A stretch of DNA of 64,000 nucleotides from assembly GCA_036365455.1 (NCBI GenBank), contig JAWQUS010000016.1, forward strand, positions 10,191,001 through 10,255,000, in the 5' to 3' direction. The stretch comes from Macrosoma leucophasiata (lineage: Eukaryota; Arthropoda; Insecta; Lepidoptera; Hedylidae). Positions within the stretch are counted from its first letter, which is position 1; every line of letters starts with the position of its first letter. Made by a program: the position numbers and the translations under genes. The notes beneath the pieces are model-generated. The model had not been told where the DNA came from and ran no database searches. It was given only the letters and a program-made list of their open reading frames with translations. Positions 26,901-34,748 of this stretch are shown one piece after another.

Positions 26901-29515
26901 ACGGCTCAACGACGCCAGCCCCGACAAGCTCAATAAAGAATTCTACCTCTGCTGCTAGTTTCACGACCCACGCTGTCATTGAAACACGAAGCTTTGGACC
27001 GCAAACATTGCCGATGCGTTCCCAGGTATTTCATTTTAAAATTAGCCTCAATAAAACATAATGTAGTTTCTGTTTCTGTGTGCTCAGTTATCTCATCATA
27101 AACACGAAAAACTGTAAGGACAGATAGTTCTTATTCTTTAAAAATCTATACACCAAACTTCTTATTTTGATAACATTTAATTACACACATTATAATTTTT
27201 CTAAAAAAATATCCGAAGCAAGTGAAAATCAACATTAGAAGTAGAGTTTAATTTTTAAACTATTATATGTTTATGGTGATAAATTACAATATACAAACAC
27301 ACAATCCTTCAGCTGCAAAGTTTTCTCTTAAAGCTATTTTTTTGTAAATACTCGTATAGGTAAATTATCAAAGCTACTAGAAGCAATTTAAAAAAATATA
27401 TTTTCTTGCAGGTGGCCCAAAACAAAACAGCGCCGGTTAAGACAGTAGTATCAGCTGCGGGAGCTGTTGGTAACGTATCGCTTCACAGCTCCAACGACTC
27501 TGGCTTTTCCAATGAGCCCCCACCGCAGCCCGATGTTGATTACAGTGACGAAGAAGCTCAACGGCTTCGCGTGCCAATCAGGTACTAAACTTCCACTTTT
27601 TTTCTGTAAAACCATCTTAACACCACATGTTTTTAAGCTTATCTTATTTTGTTGCTTTTTTGTTTCTTTCATTAAGTTATGCTAGTTTATTTATTTCATT
27701 AACCATTATTTTTGTAGTAAATCCGCCCAACAAAACGTTGAAAACAAAGCGTATTTGCTTAAGACTCAGAGCTTGAAGCGAGGACCACGAAATAACACAA
27801 ACAATGGTTATTTAACTGATGATCAACAATTGTTGCTACGCAACATGTTGGACATGGATAAGGATTCACAAAGAGTAAAAAGAACAAAATCATTTTGGAA
27901 ATTCGGACGTACGACTTCAGAGGAAATAATGGAGGGCATGTCACTTTGGCAGCATCGTGATATTGTGGATACTGTCCCAGAATACAAGAAAAAACTATTT
28001 GTTAAACTTAAAAAAGACCTTAGGCCGGCGCCTGATGTGCCAGAAACTAGAAAGCCAAGTACTCCAGAAAAAACTACACCGAATGAAACTGTTCAATCCC
28101 GGCCACAAGAAACAATCGACAGAAAAGATGTAAAATTAGCTAACGGCATGCGACAGGCAAGAAGCTTGGGATCAATCCAAAATGAAGATAATGCTGAAAA
28201 AGCAAGAAAAACAAATGAACACTACCACCATAATAAAATGATGAGTAAAAAGAGTATGTCGGAGAAGTCTATCGTTGAAGAAAAGCGAGAAGATTTTTCT
28301 CCTCGTAATGAGTCAAGACATTCTGATCTTACAAATACAAGTACAATAAAAACGAACTTTGAAAATAGTTTCTATAATGACGAAAACGGAGACGGTTTTG
28401 TGATGAAAACTGTTAAGCGACGCGAAATATTACAAAGATATGATAATGACAGTAGTTCTGATGTAAATTCGGTTGCTTCGAGTACCGATCCATATGACTG
28501 TATTATAGTCGATGATCATATGACATCTAAGAAACAACAGGAAATTGATAGACGACGCCAAGCACAGATGTTGGATAATGAAATAAAAGCTAGCAAGGAA
28601 AATGCATACATGCCTGAATTTGAAGAAATTGAAGTCACGCCAATAAAGCCACACGTTCGGGCAACCATGTCATCCGAGAAATCCAAGAAAGCTTCACACG
28701 AACGTACACCGCCTAAGATGGAGTTCAAAACATTCAAAGATAATTCAAAGGAAATAAAAACATTCTCAGCTTCATCTGAAACATTAAAATACAAAGATAA
28801 TGAACAGCACACTGACCGCTATGGAATACCCATAGAAAAAAATAATAATGATATAAGAAACGAAGATTTCAACGGTCATGATGAAGGCACGCTTAAGTAC
28901 AAAAAACGTCCCAGCAATGAAGAAAAAATGCGTCAACATAACAATTTTGAAAACATGAAAAATCATAAAGATTACCCACAAGCTGAAGCAAGGACACAAA
29001 AGAAGGAAAGCAGAAATTTCGATAGTAGAGAACCAAGAATCGACTATTCATTAGATAGACGTAACGTCAGAAAAGATTTTACTAACTCAAAGAGCAAAGA
29101 CACGAGGTCAAGAAATGGAGTAAATAGAAGTTATGATGACAGTACGCTACAATACAATGGTAGGAACAGAGAGGAAAGGTATTATGAGTCAAATATTTCA
29201 TACTTTAGTGACCAAGAAAGGCGCGCGTCTCGATACGACTACGAAACGGATTCGAAAAAAGCAGAGAAGTCTAAAATTCGCCAAGAAGAAGCCAGACTGG
29301 AAGCAAGACGTTTTGTAGACAGACGAAGTGAGGCACCATATAGTGAGTCCGATGACCAAAAGTTCAATGAAGCACTCAAGCAGCAAAGACCACAGTTGCT
29401 TCCACGTACGAAATTGTTAAAACGAACGGTAGATGGGAATGAATTACCAGAAGATGGACACACGTTTGGACCGTGGTATGATTTATGGGGTCGGGAAACT
29501 GCCATGTATAAGTAA
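8825..29515 (+). CDS. IRSp53: IRSp53/BAIAP2-type I-BAR and SH3 scaffold protein (13 exons visible; start-codon exon outside)
   Basis: Joined exons: 8825-8900, 14400-14492, 15374-15435, 16420-16491, 17892-18029, 18849-18914, 19838-20029, 23379-23598, 25764-26019, 26446-26590, 26810-27025, 27412-27581, 27718-29515. Together they give 3504 nt, open throughout, with every junction AG/GT and phases matching. Residues 1-233 of the visible protein align with the IMD (I-BAR) domain of vertebrate BAIAP2: FNPG near the start, EVYREIQDQ, and the hallmark TQERRR...FVLERQC followed by AYH. Residues 333-386 are an SH3 domain (ALYAY, GDNQLSF, GDVLALL, GWQYGEN, GWFPLAYTE). From family knowledge, such proteins bind PIP2-rich membranes through the I-BAR dimer, make outward protrusions, and link Rac/Cdc42 to actin regulators through SH3. 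The tail is far longer than in vertebrates. The N-terminal exon (family start is M plus about 15 residues) was not found and probably lies upstream of the window. Confidence 0.93.
10423..10544. mobile_element. MITE with TA target site
   Basis: Terminal inverted repeats TACAGAGTGCCTAGTGC and GCACTAGGCACTCTGGTA, flanked on both sides by TA. The 122-bp length and TA duplication suggest a mariner-type MITE. It lies in IRSp53 intron A-B. Confidence 0.75.
10674..10799 (-). repeat. Family-A retroposon, 3' half
   Basis: Reverse copy with T-run, ATGCAGCTCACATTGATGTT, GCCTATAGACA and a diverged middle; the head is missing. Confidence 0.65.
10857..11095. mobile_element. Foldback MITE with about 95-bp arms
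   Basis: Left arm (GCGTTTAACCACAGTAC ... ATGCGCATCGACG) and right arm (CGTCGATGCGTATG ... GTACTGTGGTTTAACGTTAT) are inverted copies over about 95 bp with a roughly 50-bp centre. Because the arms mirror each other, nearly the same peptide (NHSTN-NSMETTYKTL) reads on both strands. This is an artefact of the palindrome, not a gene. Confidence 0.8.
11830..11975 (-). repeat. Family-A retroposon, diverged 3' half
   Basis: T-run, ACGAAAGTGGCAATAAGC, GCCTATAGACA, CAAAATACAGATGCATTGCT, ACCCCTGAGATCTTGA. Directly followed by a second copy at 11977. Confidence 0.65.
11977..12259 (-). repeat. Family-A retroposon, near full length
   Basis: T-run, GCAGTTCACATTGATGTTAA, AAGACCAAGGTCAAAATGCA, GTGCCGGAAATTACAGGGCC, GCGGTGGTGCCTATGCCCTC, CTACCACCAGTTAA. 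A small deletion removes part of the AGCGGCAAG region. It sits head-to-tail after another copy. Confidence 0.75.
12471..13449. mobile_element. 979-bp foldback element with nested arms
   Basis: Left arm 12471-12790 and right arm 13130-13449 are inverted copies (TGAAATGAGGTATGAAACCA against TTTCATACCTCATTTCAA; CGGTGGTTAA against TTAACCACCG; AAGCGTTAATCTC). A second inner arm pair (about 12813-12860 and 12970-13020) repeats the motif GGTTTCAAACCGTGTAG. The motif CACGGTTTGAAA or its inverse occurs near both outer ends and the inner ends. No transposase remains. It lies in IRSp53 intron A-B. Confidence 0.8.
14071..14111. repeat. Short strong hairpin
   Basis: ACGCTTTACACCGAAGAT and ATCTTCGGTATAAAGCGT pair at 17 of 18 positions around a 5-base loop, 290 bp upstream of IRSp53 exon B. 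Possibly a remnant of a MITE. Confidence 0.6.
14400..14492 (+). CDS. IRSp53: IRSp53 exon B: IMD, short exon found by continuity
   Basis: Acceptor ccaccacag and donor gtaaca bound 93 nt. Read in phase 1-to-1 they encode AAASRLYVDAIGKLGRQAQQ followed by GTWGGCADI. This matches the family segment AAKGYFDALVKMGELA...G that must follow exon A. It restores the frame between exon A (ends phase 1) and exon C (starts by completing a codon). Without it the IMD would lack about 30 residues. It lies in a 6.5-kb interval that is otherwise repeats. Confidence 0.88.
15374..15435 (+). CDS. IRSp53: IRSp53 exon C: IMD
   Basis: Acceptor ctttgcag and donor gtaagt bound 62 nt. They encode a split Gly then TALMKVVEVYREIQDQQMNI. 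The EVYREIQDQ stretch matches AEVHRQIQNQ of vertebrate IMDs. The exon ends in phase 0. A retroposon copy (15492-15665) begins only 56 bp downstream. Confidence 0.9.
15492..15665 (-). repeat. Family-A retroposon, 3' half
   Basis: T-run, GCAGTTCACATTGATTTGAT (a 5-bp duplication), GTCAAAATGCAGATGCGCTG, GTGCCGGAAATGACATAGCC. It begins 56 bp after IRSp53 exon C. Confidence 0.7.
15753..15920 (-). repeat. Family-A retroposon, 3' half
   Basis: T-run, GCAGTTCACATTGATGTTAA, GCAGCCTATGGACATCTGCA, GATGCGTTGCCACCCCTGAG, ACGGGGCCAAAG. A diverged subfamily relative to the neighbouring copy. Confidence 0.7.
16420..16491 (+). CDS. IRSp53: IRSp53 exon D: IMD
   Basis: Acceptor tttgttacag and donor gtttgt bound 72 nt encoding LKAFYVDLLVPLETNLEKDT and KVVQ, phase 0 on both sides. 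This corresponds to LKSFHNELLTQLEQKVELD of the vertebrate IMD, the second long helix. Confidence 0.9.
17516..17816. mobile_element. LINE-like fragment, copy 1
   Basis: Shares with 47110-47410 the blocks AGTGTTGTGCGT, ATATGCCATAATCGCCACGC, CGATCGCA, TTTTATC, GATGCTGCTGCCCA, TTGTTCGGTTGACT and GAGGGCGATG. I recall this text as a common lepidopteran non-LTR retrotransposon part, but cannot name the family. Ends 75 bp before exon E. Confidence 0.55.
17892..18029 (+). CDS. IRSp53: IRSp53 exon E: IMD, basic helix
   Basis: Acceptor ttaatttttag and donor gtaata bound 138 nt (46 codons, phase 0). It starts SEQKRFLQQHKLRSESYSKA and continues through a basic run (KKQRKKK). It aligns with the KKYQTEQRSKGDALDKCQAELKKLRKK part of the family. 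The lysine/arginine-rich helix is the known phosphoinositide-binding surface. A LINE-like fragment (17516-17816) ends 75 bp before this exon. Confidence 0.9.
18849..18914 (+). CDS. IRSp53: IRSp53 exon F: IMD
   Basis: Acceptor tttatttcag and donor gtgagt bound 66 nt encoding SMQILEEEKTKLDAFCEQSL plus KN, phase 0. The place in the IMD matches the helix before the conserved TEERRR block (ELQYIDAISNKQGELENYVSDGYK in vertebrates). Confidence 0.87.
19838..20029 (+). CDS. IRSp53: IRSp53 exon G: IMD hallmark region
   Basis: Acceptor tacacag and donor gtaagt bound 192 nt (64 codons, phase 0). It begins AMTQERRRYGFVLERQCSLA, the most conserved IMD signature (TEERRRFCFLVEKQCAVAKN in vertebrates), then AYHAAG and LPPNVEAMF. 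It completes the I-BAR domain. GC content is clearly higher than in the flanking introns. Confidence 0.93.
20297..20435. repeat. Clustered inverted/direct AAGCAAAGATT repeats
   Basis: AGCAAAGATTATATCACAATC (20329-20349) pairs with GATTGTGATACAATCTTTGCT; the AAGCAAAGATTA-CA unit then recurs a third time after 20405. A palindromic AT-rich element within IRSp53 intron G-H. Confidence 0.65.
21692..21977 (+). mobile_element. Mutator-like MITE, copy 1 (9-bp target duplication)
   Basis: Bounded by GATAGAGCAAC and GTTGCTCTAT and flanked by identical GGTATCACC at 21683-21691 and 21978-21986. The TIRs extend inward through GGGGAGTAGCCATA and its mirror. A 9-bp duplication with long TIRs points to the Mutator superfamily (inference). 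A second, inverted copy lies at 22969. Confidence 0.8.
22446..22516 (+). repeat. Family-A retroposon, head fragment
   Basis: GGGCGTAGGCACCACCGCAT, TACTGCCAAATGGTAGCATT: about 70 bp of the head in sense direction, ending directly against the next, inverted copy. Confidence 0.6.
22518..22855 (-). repeat. Family-A retroposon, rearranged full-length copy
   Basis: A whole copy in reverse, but altered twice. The text GGTGTTATGC is duplicated around GAATAGATAATTTATCTATTC (22663-22690). The head is doubled back at 22774-22826, giving a perfect 25-bp-arm hairpin. Longer than other copies because of these rearrangements. Confidence 0.8.
22774..22826. repeat. Perfect 25-bp inverted repeat with 3-base loop
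   Basis: Left arm begins GGCAAGTGGTGCTTACGCCC and ends CGCGAG; loop GAG; right arm is its exact complement. It sits inside a family-A copy and looks like a recent inverted duplication. Confidence 0.9.
22969..23255 (-). mobile_element. Mutator-like MITE, copy 2 (inverted relative to copy 1)
   Basis: Matches 21692-21977 in reverse complement over almost its entire length (CATTTGGTCTTGTACTTTGA, GTGTGACACAC, ACCGATGCAAAACAGTCTGT). Flanked by TTATGAAC and TTATGAAAC, an imperfect target duplication. Its outer end has lost part of the TIR. 124 bp upstream of exon H. Confidence 0.8.
23379..23598 (+). CDS. IRSp53: IRSp53 exon H: serine-rich linker
   Basis: Acceptor tttctaacag and donor gtattt bound 220 nt (ends phase 1). 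It encodes QVSFWADEDVYASPRNGDDD followed by RKTRSVDASCLDVRSIGDLG and a SRAKSDF motif. RKTRSVD and RAKSDF are basophilic-kinase/14-3-3-like motifs by pattern only. It links IMD to SH3, where vertebrate IRSp53 has its partial CRIB; I cannot see a clear CRIB here. An inverted pair of MITEs lies just upstream. Confidence 0.9.
23784..23952 (-). mobile_element. Short non-autonomous Helitron
   Basis: On the minus strand it starts TCCTACTAATATTATAAATG after A and ends CTAG before T, with GTCTGTCTGTTAC inside. Same end rules as the other Helitrons but a different head family. Confidence 0.75.
24547..25615 (+). mobile_element. Decayed piggyBac-like element with palindromes
   Basis: Starts TTAACACGTTCGCTGCGATG, of the piggyBac TTAA plus TIR type. 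It holds palindromes GAGAGTTCTATGAGCCTCTC (24736) and GAGAGGCCTATAGACCTCTC (24794), and a related GAGAGGCACATAGACCTCC (24566). A decayed transposase C-terminus follows (24974-25268). Near the end, CTGTAGGAGGTCGATAA and its inverse form a 22-bp stem at 25531-25600. The right TIR and TTAA are not recognisable, so the end is approximate. Confidence 0.6.
24974..25268 (+). pseudogene. piggyBac-like transposase C-terminal remnant
   Basis: Broken frames read KDFYESIIEELTGK, then KCVGCYEKLRGTM, then after a frameshift YRTDCKKRKCLKCFYDSHF. The spaced cysteine pairs match the C-terminal cysteine-rich DNA-binding domain of piggyBac-type transposases (CVxCY..., CLxCF...H). The catalytic DDD core is absent. 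Non-functional. Confidence 0.65.
25764..26019 (+). CDS. IRSp53: IRSp53 exon I: SH3 domain
   Basis: Acceptor ttttactgcag and donor gtaagt bound 256 nt, phase 1 in and phase 2 out. After a Pro/Ser/Thr lead it encodes a whole SH3 domain: ALYAY (334-338 of the visible protein), GDNQLSF, GDVLALL, GWQYGEN, GWFPLAYTE. The block GW-YGE...T...GWFP-YT is the BAIAP2 subfamily form, which supports orthology rather than a generic SH3 protein. Confidence 0.94.
26446..26590 (+). CDS. IRSp53: IRSp53 exon J: Pro/His/Thr-rich linker
   Basis: Acceptor ttctacag and donor gtacgt bound 145 nt; the first base completes a Pro codon and the exon ends phase 0. Encodes SHSPARWSTAATPSETPPAP, a His/Thr run, PPRMFGDTVTAHHVTK. 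Low complexity and GC-rich, presumably disordered. Assigned mainly from frame continuity and good splice sites, so boundaries are slightly less certain. Confidence 0.82.
26810..27025 (+). CDS. IRSp53: IRSp53 exon K: Ser/Thr/Pro-rich linker
   Basis: Acceptor tatcctcag and donor gtattt bound 216 nt (72 codons, phase 0): GRLGTGSPGLPPTLPAPSPG, many Ser/Thr, ending RSFGPQTLPMRSQ. Several PxxP stretches could be SH3 ligands; this is inference. No domain recognised. Confidence 0.84.
27412..27581 (+). CDS. IRSp53: IRSp53 exon L: linker with acidic motif
   Basis: Acceptor ttttcttgcag; donor gtacta after an AG, 170 nt, phase 0 in, phase 2 out. Encodes VAQNKTAPVKTVVSAAG, SLHSSNDSGFSNEPPPQP and DVDYSDEEAQRLRVPIR. 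Without splicing the frame would stop at TAA 4 bp after the donor, which supports the junction to 27718. Confidence 0.88.
27718..29515 (+). CDS. IRSp53: IRSp53 exon M: long terminal exon, charged disordered tail
   Basis: Acceptor tttttgtag; the first T completes a Ser codon and the frame is open for 1798 nt to TAA. About 599 residues, rich in K, E, R, N, D and S, so mostly disordered. Ordered-looking islands are YLTDDQQLLLRNMLDMDKDS with KRTKSFWKFGR and EEIMEGMSLWQHRDIVD close to its start, and FGPWYDLWGRETAMYK at the very end. The WKFGR and FGPWYDLWG islands stand out as likely conserved motifs. Vertebrate IRSp53 has no equivalent long tail. Codon use is much more A-rich than in exons G-K. 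Confidence 0.92.
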
Positions 29516-30780
29516 ATTTTTGTGCTTTTGTAATCACTTGGAACCAGTAATTGTTGTTTAGTCTCGTCTAGTTTGACATATCTTTTTTATTTAAACTGTA
29601 TATCTTATACATTTTCAATTAATAACTTTGGTAAAAATATTTTTTATTTTAAAAGGTTTATTATGTATCTGTTATATACTAATGAAACTCATGTTAATAG
29701 TAGTGATGTTGATTATTAGAAATTTATAATAATTGAATTATTTTAAAAAGTCGTTTTTTATTTGTTGGCGGCGAAAGGCTTATTTTAAAATTTACATTGA
29801 CGTTAACGTCTGAAGTAATAATTGTTTATCGTCATCAATTATCAATGTTAAATATAACATAATAGTTGTTGTTATCAAAATTTTTATAAATTCTACGACT
29901 CTAAATAACTGTATTAAGAGTTCATTTTATGGTTGATGTAACGGTCCTTTTTGGATTTCATACAAGAATGAAAGGATGATGAAGTAACATTACTCCGATA
30001 AGGAGAAATTACAGTGTTATATAATTATTGTGTAATATTAATACCAATTCAAAAAAATCTTAACGTAGTCAAGTAATTTTCCAATACCAATATTTTAGTC
30101 ATACAATATTATTTAACGTTAGTTTTGTAGATAACAGTTTTATATTGTTTCATTTTTAATTACTTATTAGGTTGTTGTTGGAACATTATTATACTTTATA
30201 TATCAAACTAATATGATGAACATGAGGTATGTAGAAGATTACGTTATGTTCAAATGGTTTTTATGTTTGATGTAAAACTTAGATAAGTGTTGATTAAAAG
30301 TGTTATACCCGTAATCACTTTAACATTCTGTCCATTATTATATATAATTTCCAAATTACGATTATTTAAGTGAACAACATTATACAATTACTGATAGAAA
30401 TCGCAATTATAACATTGTTTTGAAATTTAATCTGATTCTTCCAAAAACGTTAATATTTAACGTTAAGGTTACTACAACGTTAATTTATAACACAAACATT
30501 AAAGGAGCAATTAGAAATCTAAGATTTAAAAAAATATACCTTACGTCATTAATGTTAAGGTACTAAATAAACTACGTACATAATTATGTCATGAGTCGGA
30601 AAAGATAATGGAGTTCGCTAAAATGATCGTGATCTGCTCGTAACTTCAAGATGTGTACAACTTATGCTATAACTTATTCCACACAGGCCGCAACAATTCG
30701 CCACGGTGAAACTGAGAAAGGCATTAACAAACGATCGGTCGTCGCCTGCCATTGAATAAACAATTTGTATAATTATTAAT
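29516..30780 (+). other. Probable 3' UTR of IRSp53
   Basis: AT-rich sequence after the stop codon with few recognisable repeats. It contains poly(A) signals AATAAA at 30566-30571 and 30755-30760. The second is followed about 25-40 bp later by T-rich DNA, so I take it as the likely main end. The exact end needs transcript data. Confidence 0.55.
30755..30760 (+). terminator. Candidate polyadenylation signal
   Basis: AATAAA about 1240 bp downstream of the stop codon, followed by T-rich sequence. An earlier AATAAA lies at 30566-30571. Confidence 0.45.
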
Positions 30781-31239
30781 TTGTTAAATATATATTATAA
30801 TGTAAATTAGATACATCATGTATTTTGTACAGTTAAATATTCATAGTTTAAGAAAGAATATATCACAATTTTTACAATAATCCAGAGTATCATTTTATTT
30901 TACAAAATACCTTGACGATGTTCATTAGCAAGCAGGCTGAAAATACAAGCATATAAAATTACAAACTGAATATTGGAAACACGTTTTCAAAATCCTCATT
31001 CGGTTCATTAGGGATTTAACAAAATGTCTCTAGGTAGGTATGGTTTTTAATATGACATGTGATATCTATTAAAATAAGGTTTTAAACATTTTTTAATTCA
31101 AGAATGTCTTTACAGAATCGAGTGTTTATAAAATTTGTTCAAGAAACGAAAAAGATTTTTCCTTTCAAGCTAATGATACCTATCTTTTTCATATTTTTCG
31201 CAATAACACATGCGAGTTAATTTACGAATTAAATAAAAA

Positions 31240-31345
31240 ATGTAAATAAAAATTTGACTACGGATAGGAATCGATCCTGCGACCTTAGGATAACCAGTAC
31301 AACCCCTTTACTATCTAAGCCCACGACATTTGAGCGTCGAATTTC
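31240..31345 (-). repeat. tRNA-like repeat arm (family C)
   Basis: Reverse sense: AAGGTCGCAGGATCGATTCC plus TATCCGTAGTCAAATTTTT, a B-box-like T-arm joined to the family-C end. The upstream part (GGGTTGTACTGGTTATCC) could be a decayed tRNA-like head. Confidence 0.5.
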
Positions 31346-31451
31346 TCTTTCCCTTTTTTATTTAACCTATTCGGGATCAGTAAACGACATACATTGATAA
31401 CTAATTAATAATTTAGTCTTTAATAACAATTCATATAAATAATAAAATAAA

Positions 31452-31722
31452 ATACGCTTACACTCACAGCCCCACAGTAGGTATTAACCTGTGTCAGACC
31501 GCGGACACTCCGCCAAAATTCCATACAAACGCTTAAATTGGTCTCTATTACACAGACATCACAATCAGTGACGTTTTTTTGCAAATAACTACCGTCGCCC
31601 ATAAGAGAGGAGGAGTTAGGTGATGCGGGGAAATCGGGCGGGACGTCGAAGTGTCCATTCTATACGTGGTAGTATTACATATTCTCTACCTGCGTCGTGG
31701 GTGCCGTTGTACACAAACACAC
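31452..31722 (-). mobile_element. tRNA-derived SINE body, split by a nested insertion
   Basis: Minus-strand SINE body (GGCACCCACGAC...ACAGGTTAATACCTACTGTG, GGGGCTGTGAGTGTAAGCG) as in 1899-2107, without the tRNA-like head. It is interrupted at 31496-31687. Confidence 0.75.
31496..31687. mobile_element. 192-bp insertion in a SINE, 9-bp target duplication
   Basis: Flanked by ACCTGTGTC (31487-31495) and ACCTGCGTC (31688-31696), one mismatch; the uninterrupted SINE has a single copy of this site. The first 80 bp (GCGGACACTCCGCCAAAA, CATACAAACGCTTAA, TTGGTCTCTATTACACAGAC) recur at 43534-43606 beside the 15-bp minisatellite. Family unknown. Confidence 0.75.
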
Positions 31723-31739
31723 ATAATTTATCCTTTAAC

Positions 31740-33540
31740 TATTAAGTTTGATGGTGTTGAGCTCCCTTTTATCCTTTGAAGCTACTAGTACAAGTACTAC
31801 CCGTTTACTTTACTTACCTACGCATTAAATCTAAGTATTCACAAAGTAAAAGTATTTTATCATATATCTCTTAGTAACAGAAAAACTCTTAGCCAAATAA
31901 CCGAAAATATAAATTCAAGGCTGTAACCGAGGAAAATGTCAAAGCAATTATTTTCCGCATTTACAGCTCTAATACTTTTATCTATGCTTACGGTATTTAA
32001 ACCAGAAGTTGTTTTTTATGAATGATTTATTTACTTTGTACATTAATCTGTTATTTCTGTCGTGTACAAATTTGAAATTCCAAAATAAAATATTTTTTTA
32101 TTGTTTAGGCAGCAAGGAAAAATTATCGCTCTTACGTGTAACACGCAAAAAAGTCACACTGAAACCTTAATTAATTGTATCTAATTGTCTAACTGTCCTT
32201 TATCGTGTTTTTGTATTAAACTAAAAGATTTAAAAAAATGTGTTCGTTTGGTTTAAATTAACCACAACGCTCCAAGTACCCAATTCAAAATTTTGTTACG
32301 AAATAACAAAACTAAAGTAAACAAACACCACGAAAGTGGATGGAGGGAAAGAAGGAAAAATCAATGTCAATTGGTCTCAAGCGACAAAGGCCGATGATTT
32401 ATCACGTCTAGTTCCGGAGGGGTATTCTCGAACATTTCATCATGCAATTTTCTTTCCATACGTTCACACTTACACGTACACAATAGATGTTAGGGGACGT
32501 CGATACGTATGTGCACTGAAGGCCTTATTACGCAAGATTGATTGTAATCAGCGTGTATACACAATAATTGACATAAATCAGCAGCTTCCAAAGGGGCGTG
32601 TAATTAGGAATTTATTGATTAGCAATGACGTTAACCTACACAGTAGTAATTGCACATGATACGAGAGATTTTATCAATTAACTCGAAAGCGTAGTCTAGC
32701 ACATTTCCAATTTCATCTGATACTAAACGACATAAATCAAAAGGCTCTTTTGTGACCATGGACTGGGAACACAACCGTGGTGATGAAACTTATTTATCAA
32801 GAAGTGATAAGTATACTATTATCTACATTTCTGTAGAGAGAAACGAATGTTTTTTTTTACAGAAACTCACCCTTACTGCGTAGCACTCTCAGTGCTCACT
32901 CTATGTTGCTTAGAAACTTTACAAAAAAAATACCGACTTCAAAACTGGATAATCGCAAATAACAAAACACTGTAGGTATTTTGTTCAGTCTGGTATTTCA
33001 CCAACTACAGATCTGCATCCCGACTTCTAAATATTACATTCTGTATTTTGTTGTTTCTCATTTTTTTTTTAATGTTGCGATTATTTGATTTTGTATTACG
33101 TAGATATAATTTTTGTAAAAAGTTATTTATTTGCAATCTTCAACGTGATTAAAAAAATAAAAATTACTTCGTCTATTACATTTAAGAAAGAATATGTCTA
33201 ATATAGAATATATTTAAGGAAACGTTAAATTACATCAGCCAAGTTAACAAAAATCTAAACGAAAATTACACACTAATTACAATACAAACGAATTTTTTGT
33301 GCAACCAAATTTGAACTTTTAAGCATCGAACAAAAAACAATCACTTGGGATCAGTAATCTAGGCGTAATCAGTGTACATACATAAACAAAATACACCGAC
33401 CAAATTTAGAACCTCCTCCTTTTTGAAGTGGTTAATGGTAGACAAGAAGCAGCAGCTACTGCTTCACACGTAAGGTAATTAAATGTTAAAGTTGTAAGTA
33501 CTTAATAGAATAATATTACTTGAATGAATCCTCTTTATTA
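31740..33540. other. No gene supported
   Basis: AT-rich. A 107-codon open frame at 32336-32659 has no recognisable domain, no splice context and no supporting neighbour. Pieces of the ACCTCCTCCTTTTTGAAGT repeat lie near 33400-33435 and CGACTTCAAAACTGGATAA near 32935. Confidence 0.35.
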
Positions 33541-33544
33541 AATT

Positions 33545-33908
33545 AAGCACTTTAGTTTCACACAGATTAGGTACACAGACCACACACATTTGTAGAATTT
33601 GCATAAACACCCATTTCTGTTTAGGAAACATTATCATCACAACCATATAATTTGTTGCACAAAGTGAAACGGTTTAAATTTCAAGCAGCATTGTACACTA
33701 GCACAGTTTGGCGAGTGCAATACCTATAACACGGCAGCGGGCGAGTTCATAAGTCGAGTGCCAGCCTAAATCCGACCATGCGAGTAACCGACAGTGGTCT
33801 GTATGAGCCCAACTTAGTGTCACTGTTATTAAGTCACGTCAAGCTTATTTCAGTTTATTACAGCCAGAAGTTTATCCGAGCTGTGAGTGGAGAGCACAGG
33901 AAGTGTGT
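33545..33908. repeat. Duplicated non-coding block 1, copy a
   Basis: Matches 34749-35090 in direct orientation: ACACTAGCACAGTTT, ACACGGCAGCGGGCGAGTTC, ATAAGTCGAGTG, CTAAATCCGAC, ACCGACAGTGGTCT, TTAGTGTCACTGTTATTAAG, GAGTGGAGA. No shared ORF. The best conserved core is about 150 bp. Confidence 0.8.
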
Positions 33909-34135
33909 TCAAATTAAATGCTGGTAGCCTGTGGTACCAGTTCTTTGTATTGGGATCAATTTTACGTTTAAGTTCAATGTTATCAAAAAATTACATGTTA
34001 AGAAAAAATACAAAGGGTGTAAGGTATTCGTGCACTTAGGTATCTCCGTACGAATTTTTAAATATTTGATATAATAATATTTTGCGAAAATACTAAGCAT
34101 GTTGCCAAAACACGGCCTCGTAATAACTACTTTCT

Positions 34136-34435
34136 ACTGGTGGTAGAGCTCCAGTGACAGAGCTCGGAGGTGTAGGCACCACCGCATTACCTAATATACT
34201 TGCCGCTAAATGGTAGTGTTCAGCACTATCGTATTCCGGTCAGGTGGTAATGTATGGTGGCCCTGTAATTTCCAGCACAGAGGCATAACACCTCGCATAG
34301 AGGCATAGCCTCAGGAGTGGCAACGCATTTGCATTTTGACCTCTGATCTTTGTGTGGCTGTCTATAAGCTGCAGTCATCACTTAACGTCAATGTGAACTG
34401 CATGCTTGTTTGCCACTTTCATAACATAAAAAAAA
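34136..34435 (+). repeat. Family-A retroposon, full length
   Basis: Head ACTGGTGGTAGAGCTCCAGT to tail GCATGCTTGTTTGCCACTTT and A-run. It carries a small internal duplication (AGAGGCATAACACCTCGCAT followed by AGAGGCATAG). It lies between the two copies of duplicated block 1. Confidence 0.8.
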
Positions 34436-34496
34436 CTATCACGGAGACATAACAACTACAGTCTCGTCACAGAGACTTTGTATTACAGCGTCTTTG

Positions 34497-34583
34497 TATT
34501 ATAGGCTGCAGTTATCACTTAACATCAATGTGAACTTTTTTTTAACTGAATGCTTGTTTGCCACCTTCTTTAGATAAAAAAAA
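34497..34583 (+). repeat. Family-A retroposon, 3' end only
   Basis: AGGCTGCAGTTATCACTTAA, ATCAATGTGAAC, an 8-T insertion, GAATGCTTGTTTGCCACC, A-run. A strongly 5'-truncated copy. Confidence 0.7.
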
Positions 34584-34748
34584 CACGGCAAACGGGCAAA
34601 CTACAAATCAGTTATGCCTACTTTTACCTACTAATCATGACATTTTAAAAGTGTTCTCGCAAAAGACGAATAACAACAGCACGATAAGCTATTAATAACA
34701 TTAACAATTTTATAAAATTAGGTAGGTAAAAGATTTAATACCAGTAAA

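Noticed and set aside
32336..32659. 107-codon open frame
   Set aside because: No recognisable domain, no splice or promoter context, and no neighbouring exons. It is within chance length for this amount of sequence.
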